Positions 54,112-63,009 of a DNA stretch of 64,000 bases are shown here, piece by piece. Position numbers and translations under genes: made by a program. How positions within the stretch are numbered: the stretch's first letter is position 1; every line of letters starts with the position of its first letter. Source of the DNA: Kitasatospora arboriphila (GTDB lineage: Bacteria; Actinomycetota; Actinomycetes; Mycobacteriales; Mycobacteriaceae); the NCBI RefSeq assembly GCF_000717275.1, contig NZ_JNYV01000002.1, positions 1,302,001 to 1,366,000 on the forward strand, in the 5' to 3' direction. A model generated the notes under the pieces. The model saw only the letters and a list, made by a program, of their open reading frames with translations. It was not told the DNA's origin and made no database searches.

Positions 54112-55734
54112 TCAAGTCAGCTGCAGCAGCAATGCGCGTTTGTCGATCTTCCCGACCGCGGTCACCGGCAGACCGGCGACCACCTCGAGCTGGTCGGGCT
54201 GCTTGAACGTCGCCAGCCCACGGTCGGCGAGGAACTGCCGGATGGTCGGGAGATCAGGTGCCGGGCCGTCGGCGACGATGACGGCGCAGATGCGTTCGCC
54301 GAGAGAGTCGTCGGGAACCCCGACAACCGCTGCCTGTCGAATGTTGTTGTGGGCCACAAGGTTTTCTTCCACGTCGTCGGCCGCAACGTTCTCGCCGCCA
54401 CGGACGATGGTGTCCTTGATGCGGCCGGTGACGATCAGATGGCCCGAGGCCAGCCTCCGCACACGATCGCCGCTGCAGTAGAAGCCGTCGTCGGTGAACG
54501 ACCGCCGGCCCTGCTCGCCGGCGCGGTAGTAGCCGCGGATGGTGTACGGACCGCGCACCAGCAATTCACCTTCGGTGCCGTCGGGGACTTCATCGCCGTT
54601 CTCGTCCACCACCCGCAATTCGTCGTGGTCGCTCATCGGGCGACCCTGGGTGCGGGTGACCGTCTGTTCGTCGTCGGTGGACCGTGTGTAACAGATCAGC
54701 CCCTCGGCCATCCCGAACACCTGCTGCACCGCGCCGCCGAACGCCGCGTTCGCCGCAATCGCATCGGATTCGGCGAGCTTGGCCCCGCCCACCTGCAGCA
54801 GCCGCAGTGACGAGACGTCGGCGGGTTCCCATTCGGTCGCGGCGGTCCAGACCTGGGCCAACGCGGGTACGAGTGCCACCGCGGTGACCCGGTACTTCTC
54901 GATCAGGTCGAAGGTGTGGTCGGGAGAGGGGTTGTCGGTGAACACCGCGTGGCCACCGACGGAGATGATGCCGAGCAACCCTGGGCAGGCCAGCGGGAAG
55001 TTGTGCGCGGCGGGAAGCGCCACGAGGTAGGTGTCAGACGAGGTCCACCCGGCCACCTCGGCGCTGAGTTCGGCGTTGTACCGGTAGTCGTTGTGGGCGC
55101 GTGGGATCAGTTTGGGCAGACCTGTGGTGCCACCGGACACCAGGAAGAGCGCGGGGCTGTCGGGATCCGGGGAGGGGACAGCGTCGAGGCGGGCGGGGTC
55201 GCCATGCGGCGGGGCGGCCTCGGAACCACGGTCACCGTCGACGAAGACCTCGCGGATGGTGTCGACCCGCCCGCGCAGCTGGTCGGCCAGCTCGCGGTAG
55301 TCGTACCCGCCGGCGTGGCCGTGACAGACATAGGCAACCGCCCTGGCGGTCTGAGCCAGATGGGCGATCTCGTTGATGCGGTGGGCGGGGAGAGTCATCA
55401 CGGGCGCGATTCCCGCCCGCAGCATGCCGAAGAAGTTGACCGCAAAATCCACCGTGTTCTGGTTTTGCAGCACCACGCGTTCGCCGGGGCGCAGCCCGGC
55501 CTCGACGAACCCGGCCGCACGCCGGGCCGACAACTCGGCGAGGTCGCGATAGCTCAGCGTGCGGGTGATGTCGGAGACGGCGGGCGCACCCGGTGTGGCA
55601 TCGGCCTGATCCCACAACATCCGCCAGAGGGGTGTCTCTCGCCACAGGCCCAGTTCCCGGTACCGCGCAGCGGCCGTCGGGGGGTGGGGTGTGAAACCGC
55701 TCGTGAGGTCGCTGTCGTCGTGCATCGCAGACAT
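54112..55734 (-). CDS. mbtA: salicyl-AMP ligase (MbtA/NbtT-like)
   Basis: This 540-residue ANL enzyme activates an aryl acid and loads it onto the aryl carrier domain of the siderophore NRPS. It has SGGTTGLPKLIPR, VQQVFGMAEGL, YCSGDRV, and the hinge/lysine region TAVGKIDKRALL. The aryl pocket reads AHNFPLACPG; cysteine where dihydroxybenzoate ligases usually have serine points to salicylate. ATG 55734 is 7 nt after TACGAT (-10), so the transcript may be leaderless, and the -35 area is covered by the iron box at 55764. Confidence 0.93.
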   Translation of the reverse strand: MSAMHDDSDLTSGFTPHPPTAAARYRELGLWRETPLWRMLWDQADATPGAPAVSDITRTLSYRDLAELSARRAAGFVEAGLRPGERVVLQNQNTVDFAVNFFGMLRAGIAPVMTLPAHRINEIAHLAQTARAVAYVCHGHAGGYDYRELADQLRGRVDTIREVFVDGDRGSEAAPPHGDPARLDAVPSPDPDSPALFLVSGGTTGLPKLIPRAHNDYRYNAELSAEVAGWTSSDTYLVALPAAHNFPLACPGLLGIISVGGHAVFTDNPSPDHTFDLIEKYRVTAVALVPALAQVWTAATEWEPADVSSLRLLQVGGAKLAESDAIAANAAFGGAVQQVFGMAEGLICYTRSTDDEQTVTRTQGRPMSDHDELRVVDENGDEVPDGTEGELLVRGPYTIRGYYRAGEQGRRSFTDDGFYCSGDRVRRLASGHLIVTGRIKDTIVRGGENVAADDVEENLVAHNNIRQAAVVGVPDDSLGERICAVIVADGPAPDLPTIRQFLADRGLATFKQPDQLEVVAGLPVTAVGKIDKRALLLQLT

Positions 55735-55763
55735 GGTGGTGATCGTAGACTTGGCCCAGATCA

Positions 55764-55782
55764 GTTGGTTAGGCTAGCCTCA
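55764..55782. promoter_or_regulatory. IdeR/DtxR iron box 1
   Basis: GTTGGTTAGGCTAGCCTCA matches the IdeR consensus TTAGGTTAGGCTAACCTAA at 15 of 19 positions by my count. It overlaps the expected -35 of the salicyl-AMP ligase promoter, where iron-loaded IdeR would block transcription. Confidence 0.85.
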
Positions 55783-55787
55783 AGCGC

Positions 55788-55806
55788 GAGAGTTAGCCCA
55801 TCCTAA
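55788..55806. promoter_or_regulatory. IdeR/DtxR iron box 2 (weaker)
   Basis: GAGAGTTAGCCCATCCTAA matches the IdeR consensus at 12 of 19 positions and retains TTAG and CCTAA half-sites. It lies 24 bp from box 1 on the side toward salicylate synthase. Confidence 0.55.
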
Positions 55807-55918
55807 GTCCGCGGTTGCTGGGATCATTGGGGCACGGACGAACTTTCGATCGACAAGACGCCTGACAGGTCCGTGGGCCACCGGGGTCCACACGTGGTGC
55901 GGGTGAGTAGAGGATGCC

Positions 55919-55954
55919 ATGAGCAGCAGAGCATTTGCCGGGGCGATCGCGTGA
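55919..55954 (+). CDS. 11-aa upstream ORF before salicylate synthase
   Basis: A short ORF, MSSRAFAGAIA, starts at ATG with AGAGGA 4 nt upstream and stops at a TGA that overlaps the GTG start of salicylate synthase (GTGA). Translation of this ORF would deliver ribosomes to that GTG, which has no strong ribosome-binding site of its own. Confidence 0.5.
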   Translation: MSSRAFAGAIA

Positions 55955-57324
55955 CCGCGACCATCGACACCAGCAGTGACAACAAGGGCGGCGACAACAA
56001 GGGCGGCGACGAGTCCGGGGCGCTCCACGGGGACCTCGGTGCCGCACAGATCTGTGCGGCCTGGGCGCAGGCGGATGTCGCCGACGACTACGTCGTGTAC
56101 GAACGCGAGAATCGCTGGGTCTTCGCCGGTGGACAGCGGGCCCGCGTGGTGCTCACCACCGATGAGGTGGTCACGACGATCGGGACCGAGTCGACGTCAC
56201 AAGCCTGGTCGGGCCTACCTGCCGGTGCGATCTCCGCAGCGCTCGCCGGGCTGCCCTTCCCGCACTGGCGTGTCTACGGATGGATCACGTTCGACTTCTG
56301 CGCGCCGGGTCTCGGTGCCGGCGATCACCTCACCGCCGGCAGCGTGCTCGCCCACCTCGTTGTGCCCGAGTTCGAGGCATGGGTGGAACCCGATGGCATC
56401 CGGGTGGAGGGTGGCGGCGACGAACTGGCCGAGAGATTGCGCGAGATGGCGGCCCGTGCGCCGCATTCTCACCCGGTCTCGCCCAGTCCCTTGCCGGTCG
56501 ACGACGACCCGTCGGACTATCGGGGTCGCGTGGCGAAGGCGGTCGCGGAGATCCATCGCGGTGACTACGAGAAGGTGATCATCTCGCGAGGGGTCGATGT
56601 CCCCTTCGACGTCGACATCGCCGCCACCTACAGCGAGGGCCGGAAGAAGAACAACCCCGCTCGTTCGTTCCTGCTTCGGCTCGGTGGTCTCGAAGCTGCA
56701 GGCTTCAGTCCGGAACTCGTCGGATCGGTTGATGCCAACCGCCGGATCGTCACCGAACCACTGGCGGGCACACGCGCATTCGGCCGGTCGCCCGAACTCG
56801 ACACAGCAGCTCGTGCCGAGTTGGTGTCGGACTCGAAAGAGATTGTGGAACACGCTGTTTCGGTCCGCACGTCGTTCACCGAGGTGCAGTCGGTGGCGCT
56901 GCCCGGCACCACCGCGGTGACCGAGTTCATGGTGGTCCGCGAACGGGGCAGTGTTCAGCACCTCGCGTCGACCGTGCAGGGAACGCTGGCGCCGGAGTTC
57001 GGACCCTGGGACGCGCTCGAGGTGCTCTTCCCGTCCGTCACCGCCTCCGGTATCCCGAAACCTGCTGCGGTGGACGCGATCTACCGCCTGGAGGACACCA
57101 GGCGCGGACTGTATTCGGGAGCGGTTCTGACCGCCTCGTCCGAAGGCGAGCTCGAGGCTGCACTGGCGTTGCGTACCGTCTTCCGGGAAGGTGGCCGGTC
57201 CTGGGTGCGGGCCGGCGCCGGCATCGTCGGTCAGTCGTCTCCCGAGCGGGAATTCATCGAAACGTGTGAGAAGTTGGGGAGCATCGCGCCCTATCTCGTC
57301 GAACGCACATCCGACGACCGCTGA
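55951..57324 (+). CDS. mbtI: salicylate synthase (MbtI-like)
   Basis: The 457-residue chorismate-utilising enzyme converts chorismate through isochorismate to salicylate. It has the family blocks EPLAGTRAFGRS, SKEIVEHAVSVRTSFTEV, GIPKPAAVDAIYRLE and DTRRGLYSGAVLTA. The pattern resembles MbtI/Irp9 more than EntC-type isochorismate synthases. Its N-terminus carries a GGDNKGGD repeat. GTG 55951 is chosen; it is coupled to a short upstream ORF and followed 5 nt later by the NRPS gene. Confidence 0.92.
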   Translation: MTATIDTSSDNKGGDNKGGDESGALHGDLGAAQICAAWAQADVADDYVVYERENRWVFAGGQRARVVLTTDEVVTTIGTESTSQAWSGLPAGAISAALAGLPFPHWRVYGWITFDFCAPGLGAGDHLTAGSVLAHLVVPEFEAWVEPDGIRVEGGGDELAERLREMAARAPHSHPVSPSPLPVDDDPSDYRGRVAKAVAEIHRGDYEKVIISRGVDVPFDVDIAATYSEGRKKNNPARSFLLRLGGLEAAGFSPELVGSVDANRRIVTEPLAGTRAFGRSPELDTAARAELVSDSKEIVEHAVSVRTSFTEVQSVALPGTTAVTEFMVVRERGSVQHLASTVQGTLAPEFGPWDALEVLFPSVTASGIPKPAAVDAIYRLEDTRRGLYSGAVLTASSEGELEAALALRTVFREGGRSWVRAGAGIVGQSSPEREFIETCEKLGSIAPYLVERTSDDR

Positions 57325-57329
57325 GCCGT

Positions 57330-60300
57330 GTGATGAACGACGGTACCGAGCCCACGGACAAGGTCGGCCTCGATGCGATCCGCCGGCAGATCGCCGAGCA
57401 ACTCGGGTGCTCTCCGGACACCATCGATGACGACGCCGACCTGATCGGACTGGGTCTCGACTCGATCCGGATGATGAAGATCGCGGGTGGCTGGCGCAAA
57501 CGGGGCCACAACGTGAACTTCGCGCAGCTGGCCGAGGCCCCATCGGTTGCCGCCTGGGCGAACCTCATCGGTGGGCACCCGGAATCGGCGCGGTCACAGG
57601 CCGGGGAGGTGTCGATTCCTTCGTCGACGCAAGAACATTTGGCATCGCCGGACGCCCCGCACGAGGCGCTCGCCGAGTCGAGGCCCTTCCCGCTGGCGCC
57701 GATGCAGCATGCCTACTGGATCGGCCGCTCCGAAGGTCAGGACCTGGGCGGTGTCGCGGCCCACCTCTACGTCGAGTTCGACGGAGCCGATGTGGACCCG
57801 GCACGGCTCCGAGAAGCCGTTGCACATCTGGTCGCGGCGCACCCGATGCTTCGGGTACAGATCCTGTCCGACGGTACGCAGCGTGTGTTGGCCGAACCCG
57901 GCCGCGAGGTGTTCGGCGTCGTGGATCTCAGATCGGCCGGCGATGCGCAGGTCGAGCAGGCCCTGAACGAATTGCGGCAGAACAAGTCTCACCAGATGCT
58001 GCCGATCGAAGAAGGTCAGGTCCTCGACATCACCCTGACCCTGTTGCCAGACGGCAGGACCCGGCTTCACGTCGATGTCGACATGATCGCCGGTGACGCG
58101 ATGAGCTACCGGACGATGCTGGCCGACCTGGCTGCGGCCTATCACGGCCGTTCACTACCTGCCGCCGAGTTCACCTATCGGGACTACCTCGCCTGGCGCG
58201 GCGAACACCCGGACGTCAATCGTAATCGCGATCAGCAGTGGTGGGCGAATAGGCTCGATGAATTGCCCTCGGCCCCAGCGCTTCCGCTGGTGCCGAGGTC
58301 GCAGCGAACCGACGAACACCGGGTGGTGCGCCACCACCACTGGATCGATGCCGCGGCCAAGGAGGCCCTCATCGCGGCAGCGCACGAGCGTGGTGTGACG
58401 GTGGCCATGGCTCTGGCGTCGGTGTTCGCCGAGTCGATCGCGCGATGGTCGAGTGCGCCCCGATTCCTGCTGAATCTTCCCCTGTTCCAGCGCGAGGCCG
58501 TACATCCCGACACCGATCGGCTGATCGGCGACTTCACCACCTCGGTCCTGCTCGACGTCGACGCCTCTGCCCACACATCCATTCTCGACCGCGCCCGCGC
58601 GTTGCAGAAGGTGATGCACGCGAACGGGTCTCATGCCTCGTACAGCGGGCTCGAGGTACTGCGTGACCTCGGTCGCCATCGCGGAGAACAGGTGCTCGCG
58701 CCGGTGGTGTACACCAGCGCACTCAATCTCGGTGAGCTGTTCGACGACGATGTGGTGCGCACCTTCGGCGACCCCGAGTGGATCGTCTCGCAGGGCCCGC
58801 AGGTCCTGCTCGATGCGCAGGTCACCGAGGTGCGGGGCGGGCTGCTGCTGAACTGGGACGTGCGTGAATCGGCCTTCTCGCCAGGGGTCATCGACGCGAT
58901 GTTCAACCAGTACCGGGTGGCCGTCGACAGGCTCACCCTCTCGAAGGCGGCCTGGGAGGCCGACACCACCCCGCAGCTTCCCCTCGATCAGCGTGCGGTG
59001 CGGGATCGGGTCAACGCGACCGACCACCCAACCAGCGGACAGGTGCTGCACGAGGGCTTCTTCTCATGGGCGGCAAGGACTCCGGAGGCTGCAGCCATCC
59101 GGTTCGGCACCGAGGGCCTGTTGACCTATCGCGAGGTCGGCGCAGCAGCTCTCGCTGTCGCGGGGGCGCTGCACCAGGCGGGTGTCAAGCCGGGTCAGGC
59201 TGTCGCGGTACAGCTTCCGAAAGGTCCCGAACAGATCATCGCCACCCTGGGCATCCTGGCGGCAGGTGCCTCGTACGTACCGGTGGGTCACGACCAACCC
59301 GCGGCGCGGCGAGCGCACATCCTTGCCGCCGGACAGGTTGTCGCCTGGGTGGGTGCCACTCCCGATCCCCACCTCCCGACCGGCCTCACAGCGCTCACCT
59401 ACACCGACGCCGCACATTGTCCGGCCCCTCTTGCCGAGGCAGTGATCCCGGACCGCGAGTCCGTCGCGTACGTGTTGTTCACCTCCGGATCCACCGGGAT
59501 CCCCAAAGGGGTCGAGGTGCCACACCGGGCGGTCATGAACACCATCGACGACCTGCATCACCGCTTCGGTGTGACTGCCGCCGACAGCGCCCTGCTGGTC
59601 TCCAACCTCGAGTTCGATCTGTCGATCTACGACATCTTCGGACTGTGGGGTGTCGGCGGCACAGTTGTCACGATGACCGACGCCGAGCGCACCGATCCCG
59701 ACGTGTGGAAGGCACTGATCGAGCGCCACTCGATCACGCTGCTCGCATGCGTACCCAGCCTGCTCGACATGCTGCTCAACGCCACACCCGCCGGCAGCAC
59801 CGCGCTCGCATCGGTGCGCGCGGTGTTCCTCGGTGGCGACTGGGTCGGCGTCGACCTGCCCCGCCGCATGACGGCGCTGGCACCGGGCGTTCGGGTTGCC
59901 GGTCTCGGTGGTACCACCGAGACGGCCATCCACGCCACGATCTGCGAGACGGTGGACCCGCCCGATCATTGGGCCGCAGTGCCGTACGGAACGCCGCTGA
60001 ACAACGTGCAGTGCCGGGTTGTCGACGCCACGGGCAACGATTGCCCGGACTGGGTGGCCGGCGAACTGTGGATCGGTGGAGCCGGGGTCGCGCACGGATA
60101 TCGCGGCGACCCCGAACGCACCGCCGACCGGTTTGTGCGCCACCACGGCCAGAACTGGTATCGCACGGGCGATCTGGCGCGCTACTGGCCCGATGGCTGC
60201 CTGGAGTTTCTCGGACGTGCGGACCATCAGGTGAAGATCCGCGGCTACCGGGTGGAACTGGGTGAGGTCGAGGGCGCGCTCCGGTTGCTGCCTGGGGTGC

Positions 60301-60869
60301 ACCGTGCGGTGGCGTCGGTGCTCACGGGCGCAGCTCCCACGTTGGTGGCTGCCGTCTCGCCGGAGTTCGGTGCCTCGCTCCAGCGCGAGGCCGTGCTGGA
60401 CGGTCTTCGGGAGTTGCTGCCCGGGTACATGATCCCCATACAGTTGCTCATCCTGGAAACGATGCCGATCACCGGCGTCGGGAAACTCGATCGCCGTGCG
60501 GTGCACACGATGTTCGACATCGAGGACACCAGCTCGGGGTTCGAACCACCTCGGTCCGCACTCGAGCGCGCGCTCGCCCACATCGTCGGCGAGCTCATCG
60601 GGGCCGACCGGGTCGGGCGGGACGACGACTTCTTCGCTCTCGGTGGGGACTCGGTGCTCGCGACCACGTTGGTCGCCCGCATCCGCGAGTGGCTGGATGC
60701 TCCGAATGCGGTTGTCGCCGATGTGTTCTCGGGACGGACGGTTGCTGCGATCGCCGAGAGGCTGATGGCCTCCGACCCTGTCGTCGGCCGCCTCGAGCAG
60801 GTTGCGGACATGTACCTCGAGGTCGCCGCCATGGGTGACGACGAACTCGCGGACCTGGTGACCGAATGA
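57330..60869 (+). CDS. mbtB: siderophore NRPS, ArCP-Cy-A-PCP (MbtB-like)
   Basis: The 1179-residue synthetase has an aryl carrier domain (Ser45 in GLGLDSIRMM), a cyclization domain (about 112-530; HVDVDMIAGDAMSYR, the D-x4-D motif), an adenylation domain (about 570-1065; TSGSTGIPKG, YRTGDLARY, GVGKLDRRAV) and a PCP (GGDSVLATT). It would couple salicylate to Ser, Thr or Cys and form an oxazoline or thiazoline. My pocket reading is D-L-Y-A-F-G-L-I-H-K, which matches no standard code. No terminal thioesterase is fused; a separate one is encoded at 63010. The start is GTG 57330 or ATG 57333. Confidence 0.93.
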   Translation: MMNDGTEPTDKVGLDAIRRQIAEQLGCSPDTIDDDADLIGLGLDSIRMMKIAGGWRKRGHNVNFAQLAEAPSVAAWANLIGGHPESARSQAGEVSIPSSTQEHLASPDAPHEALAESRPFPLAPMQHAYWIGRSEGQDLGGVAAHLYVEFDGADVDPARLREAVAHLVAAHPMLRVQILSDGTQRVLAEPGREVFGVVDLRSAGDAQVEQALNELRQNKSHQMLPIEEGQVLDITLTLLPDGRTRLHVDVDMIAGDAMSYRTMLADLAAAYHGRSLPAAEFTYRDYLAWRGEHPDVNRNRDQQWWANRLDELPSAPALPLVPRSQRTDEHRVVRHHHWIDAAAKEALIAAAHERGVTVAMALASVFAESIARWSSAPRFLLNLPLFQREAVHPDTDRLIGDFTTSVLLDVDASAHTSILDRARALQKVMHANGSHASYSGLEVLRDLGRHRGEQVLAPVVYTSALNLGELFDDDVVRTFGDPEWIVSQGPQVLLDAQVTEVRGGLLLNWDVRESAFSPGVIDAMFNQYRVAVDRLTLSKAAWEADTTPQLPLDQRAVRDRVNATDHPTSGQVLHEGFFSWAARTPEAAAIRFGTEGLLTYREVGAAALAVAGALHQAGVKPGQAVAVQLPKGPEQIIATLGILAAGASYVPVGHDQPAARRAHILAAGQVVAWVGATPDPHLPTGLTALTYTDAAHCPAPLAEAVIPDRESVAYVLFTSGSTGIPKGVEVPHRAVMNTIDDLHHRFGVTAADSALLVSNLEFDLSIYDIFGLWGVGGTVVTMTDAERTDPDVWKALIERHSITLLACVPSLLDMLLNATPAGSTALASVRAVFLGGDWVGVDLPRRMTALAPGVRVAGLGGTTETAIHATICETVDPPDHWAAVPYGTPLNNVQCRVVDATGNDCPDWVAGELWIGGAGVAHGYRGDPERTADRFVRHHGQNWYRTGDLARYWPDGCLEFLGRADHQVKIRGYRVELGEVEGALRLLPGVHRAVASVLTGAAPTLVAAVSPEFGASLQREAVLDGLRELLPGYMIPIQLLILETMPITGVGKLDRRAVHTMFDIEDTSSGFEPPRSALERALAHIVGELIGADRVGRDDDFFALGGDSVLATTLVARIREWLDAPNAVVADVFSGRTVAAIAERLMASDPVVGRLEQVADMYLEVAAMGDDELADLVTE

Positions 60870-62188
60870 GCGATGCGGGCGGGTCGGACCGGCTGACGGG
60901 ACCAGTGCAGACGCTCCTGGTCATCGGGGCCGGACCGAAAGCGCTTGCTGTCGCGGCCAAGGCGACGGTGATGCGGGAGCTCGGTTTGCCTGCGCCGCGT
61001 GTCGTGGCGGTGGAATCGCATGCCGTCGGCGCCAACTGGCAAGCCGGGGGTGGCTGGACCGACGGACGGCATCGACTGGGTACCAGCCCGGAGAAGGACA
61101 TCGGATTTCCGTACCGTTCCAATATCGCTCGCGGGCACAACCACGAGATCAACACGCGGATGATGGCCTACAGCTGGACGTCGTATCTCATCGACCGAGG
61201 CACCTACTCGGAATGGATCGATCGGGGCAGACCGGCACCTCCCCACAGCACGTGGGCGAAGTACCTGCAGTGGGTGGCGAGCAAGATCGACCTGGAGGTC
61301 GTGCTCGGGACGGCGCACACGATCTCGGCCGATGGCCCCGGCTGGAATGTCGAGGTGTCGGCAGTTGATGGCTCGATACAGGAGATCTCGGCCGACGCGC
61401 TGATGGTCTCCGGCCCGGGCCGCAGCGATCGAGCCCTGGCCCGGCATCCACGGGTACTGAGCATCGCAGAGTTCTGGAACCTGGCCGGCCGCAGGGAGAT
61501 CCCCGCATCGTCTCGGGCCGCCGTGATCGGCGGTGGCGAGACCGCCGGGTCTGCACTGGACGAACTGGTTCGGCACGACGCGATGACGATTTCCGTCATC
61601 TCGCCGATGGCCACGATCTACACCCGCGGAGAGAGCTTCTTCGAGAACGCGTTGTTCAGCGACCCGTCGAAGTGGGCGGCGCTCAGCACTGCCGAGAGAC
61701 GCGACGTGATCCGCCGCACCGACCGCGGTGTGTTCTCGGTTCGCGTGCAGGAGAACCTGATCAGCGACGCGCGAGTCCATCACCTGCAAGGCAGAGTGGT
61801 GCGGGTGGTGGAGCAGGGGCCGTCGGTGGCGGTGACGCTGCACAACGAACTGCGTTCGGACCAGGCGCACACCTTCGACCTCGTGGTGGATGCCACGGGT
61901 GGACAGCCCCTGTGGTTCATGGAGCTGTTCGACCCGGCCACCACAGACCTCATCGAACTCGCGATCGGCTGGCCGATCGATCAGGAACGGCTGGAACTGT
62001 CCATCGGTTACGACCTCTCGGTCACCGGTCTGCTCCCCAAGCTGTATCTGCCGAATCTGGCCGGATTCGCCCAGGGCCCCGGTTTTCCGAACCTCAGTTG
62101 TCTGGGAGAGCTGTCCAATCGTCTGCTGCGCGCGCCCGAGAAGGCGTCACCGGGCCGGCGGGCACAGGCGGGCTACGGGCGTAGGTGA
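60866..62188 (+). CDS. mbtG: L-lysine N6-monooxygenase (MbtG-like)
   Basis: MbtG hydroxylates the lysine side chain amine used to make the hydroxamate iron ligands. The 440-residue flavin enzyme has the FAD motif VIGAGPKALAVAAKA, the block GANWQAGGGWTDG with HRLGTSPEKDIGFPYRS, NADPH motif VIGGGETAGSAL, and SFFENALFSDPSKWAAL. These are nearly continuous with M. tuberculosis MbtG as I recall it. It starts within the NRPS stop codon (ATGA), so translation is coupled. Confidence 0.95.
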   Translation: MSDAGGSDRLTGPVQTLLVIGAGPKALAVAAKATVMRELGLPAPRVVAVESHAVGANWQAGGGWTDGRHRLGTSPEKDIGFPYRSNIARGHNHEINTRMMAYSWTSYLIDRGTYSEWIDRGRPAPPHSTWAKYLQWVASKIDLEVVLGTAHTISADGPGWNVEVSAVDGSIQEISADALMVSGPGRSDRALARHPRVLSIAEFWNLAGRREIPASSRAAVIGGGETAGSALDELVRHDAMTISVISPMATIYTRGESFFENALFSDPSKWAALSTAERRDVIRRTDRGVFSVRVQENLISDARVHHLQGRVVRVVEQGPSVAVTLHNELRSDQAHTFDLVVDATGGQPLWFMELFDPATTDLIELAIGWPIDQERLELSIGYDLSVTGLLPKLYLPNLAGFAQGPGFPNLSCLGELSNRLLRAPEKASPGRRAQAGYGRR

Positions 62189-62216
62189 CCGACCCGGCCG
62201 ACTTCGGGGAGCGGGT

Positions 62217-62843
62217 TCAGGGCCGGCTGAGCGAGTGCAGCGCAATCCGGCGGCCGGGCCGCACGTCGAATTCGCCGAGATCGCGGTAACCCTTCTTCGC
62301 CAGAGCCCGCCGCATGTGGGCGTTTCGATGATCCGGGTCAACAAAGATCTTGTGACACAACGGATCTGCTGCCCAGATCGCCTCGGCGAGCCGTTCCATC
62401 CAGGTCGACATCACGCCTCGGCCGAGGAGGTCGGTCCGTGCGGTCGCGATGTGAAAGCCCATGTCGCGGGGCGCAGCTGGGTACACCTTGGCGTTCTCGT
62501 CGCGGGCCGGGCGGTACAGCTCCACGTACGCCACCTCGGTCATCGCCTCACCGGAGACTCCGAATGCGGCGAGATCGGCACTCACGACGCACGGGCGCGA
62601 GTAGTCGCCGGCAAGACGTGCTGCCGAGTCTGCTCGCCATTGCGCAGCGGACCATGGTTGTTCCCAGGTCTCCACCAGGTGCGGCAGCGACATCCATGCG
62701 GCGAGCATCTCCGGGTCGGAGCCGTCGGGGTCGACCAGGCGCAACGCGAACGGCGGATCGAAGTCGGGCACCACCGGCGGTGGGGCTGCCCGGACATCGT
62801 CACCGACGTCCGTGAGTTCACGTATGAGGACATGCGAGGTCAC
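62217..62843 (-). CDS. mbtK: lysine N-acyltransferase (MbtK-like)
   Basis: The 208-residue GNAT-fold protein belongs to the IucB/RhbD/MbtK siderophore acyltransferases. It has LRLVDPDGSDPEMLAAWMSLPHL, SAAQWRADSAARLAGDYSRP, VAYVELYRPARDE and the signature FVDPDHRNAHMRRAL. It adds an acyl chain to the hydroxylated lysine. GTG 62843 is the start. It is convergent with mbtG and divergent from the thioesterase gene across an iron box. Confidence 0.92.
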   Translation of the reverse strand: MTSHVLIRELTDVGDDVRAAPPPVVPDFDPPFALRLVDPDGSDPEMLAAWMSLPHLVETWEQPWSAAQWRADSAARLAGDYSRPCVVSADLAAFGVSGEAMTEVAYVELYRPARDENAKVYPAAPRDMGFHIATARTDLLGRGVMSTWMERLAEAIWAADPLCHKIFVDPDHRNAHMRRALAKKGYRDLGEFDVRPGRRIALHSLSRP

Positions 62844-62878
62844 GTCGGTCGTGCTCCGTTCAGTTCAGCCGGACGCAA

Positions 62879-62897
62879 GTAGGGTAGCCTAACCAAG
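62879..62897. promoter_or_regulatory. IdeR/DtxR iron box 3
   Basis: On the minus strand it reads CTTGGTTAGGCTACCCTAC and shares the 12-mer TTGGTTAGGCTA with box 1 at 55764. It matches the consensus at 14 of 19 positions. It lies between the divergent mbtK and thioesterase genes and probably controls both. Confidence 0.85.
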
Positions 62898-63009
62898 GAG
62901 TTCCGGCCTTCGGGTACCGGGAACCGGCCTCTGGCCGCCAAAAGCAGCGCTTCTGGCCGCCCGTGGTGTCGGCCCCATGGCCGCCGGAGAATGAAGGAGC
63001 AGTACGTAG

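Noticed and set aside
59064..60581. 505-codon open frame antisense to the NRPS adenylation domain
   Set aside because: No family pattern; it mirrors the sense codon bias of the NRPS gene.
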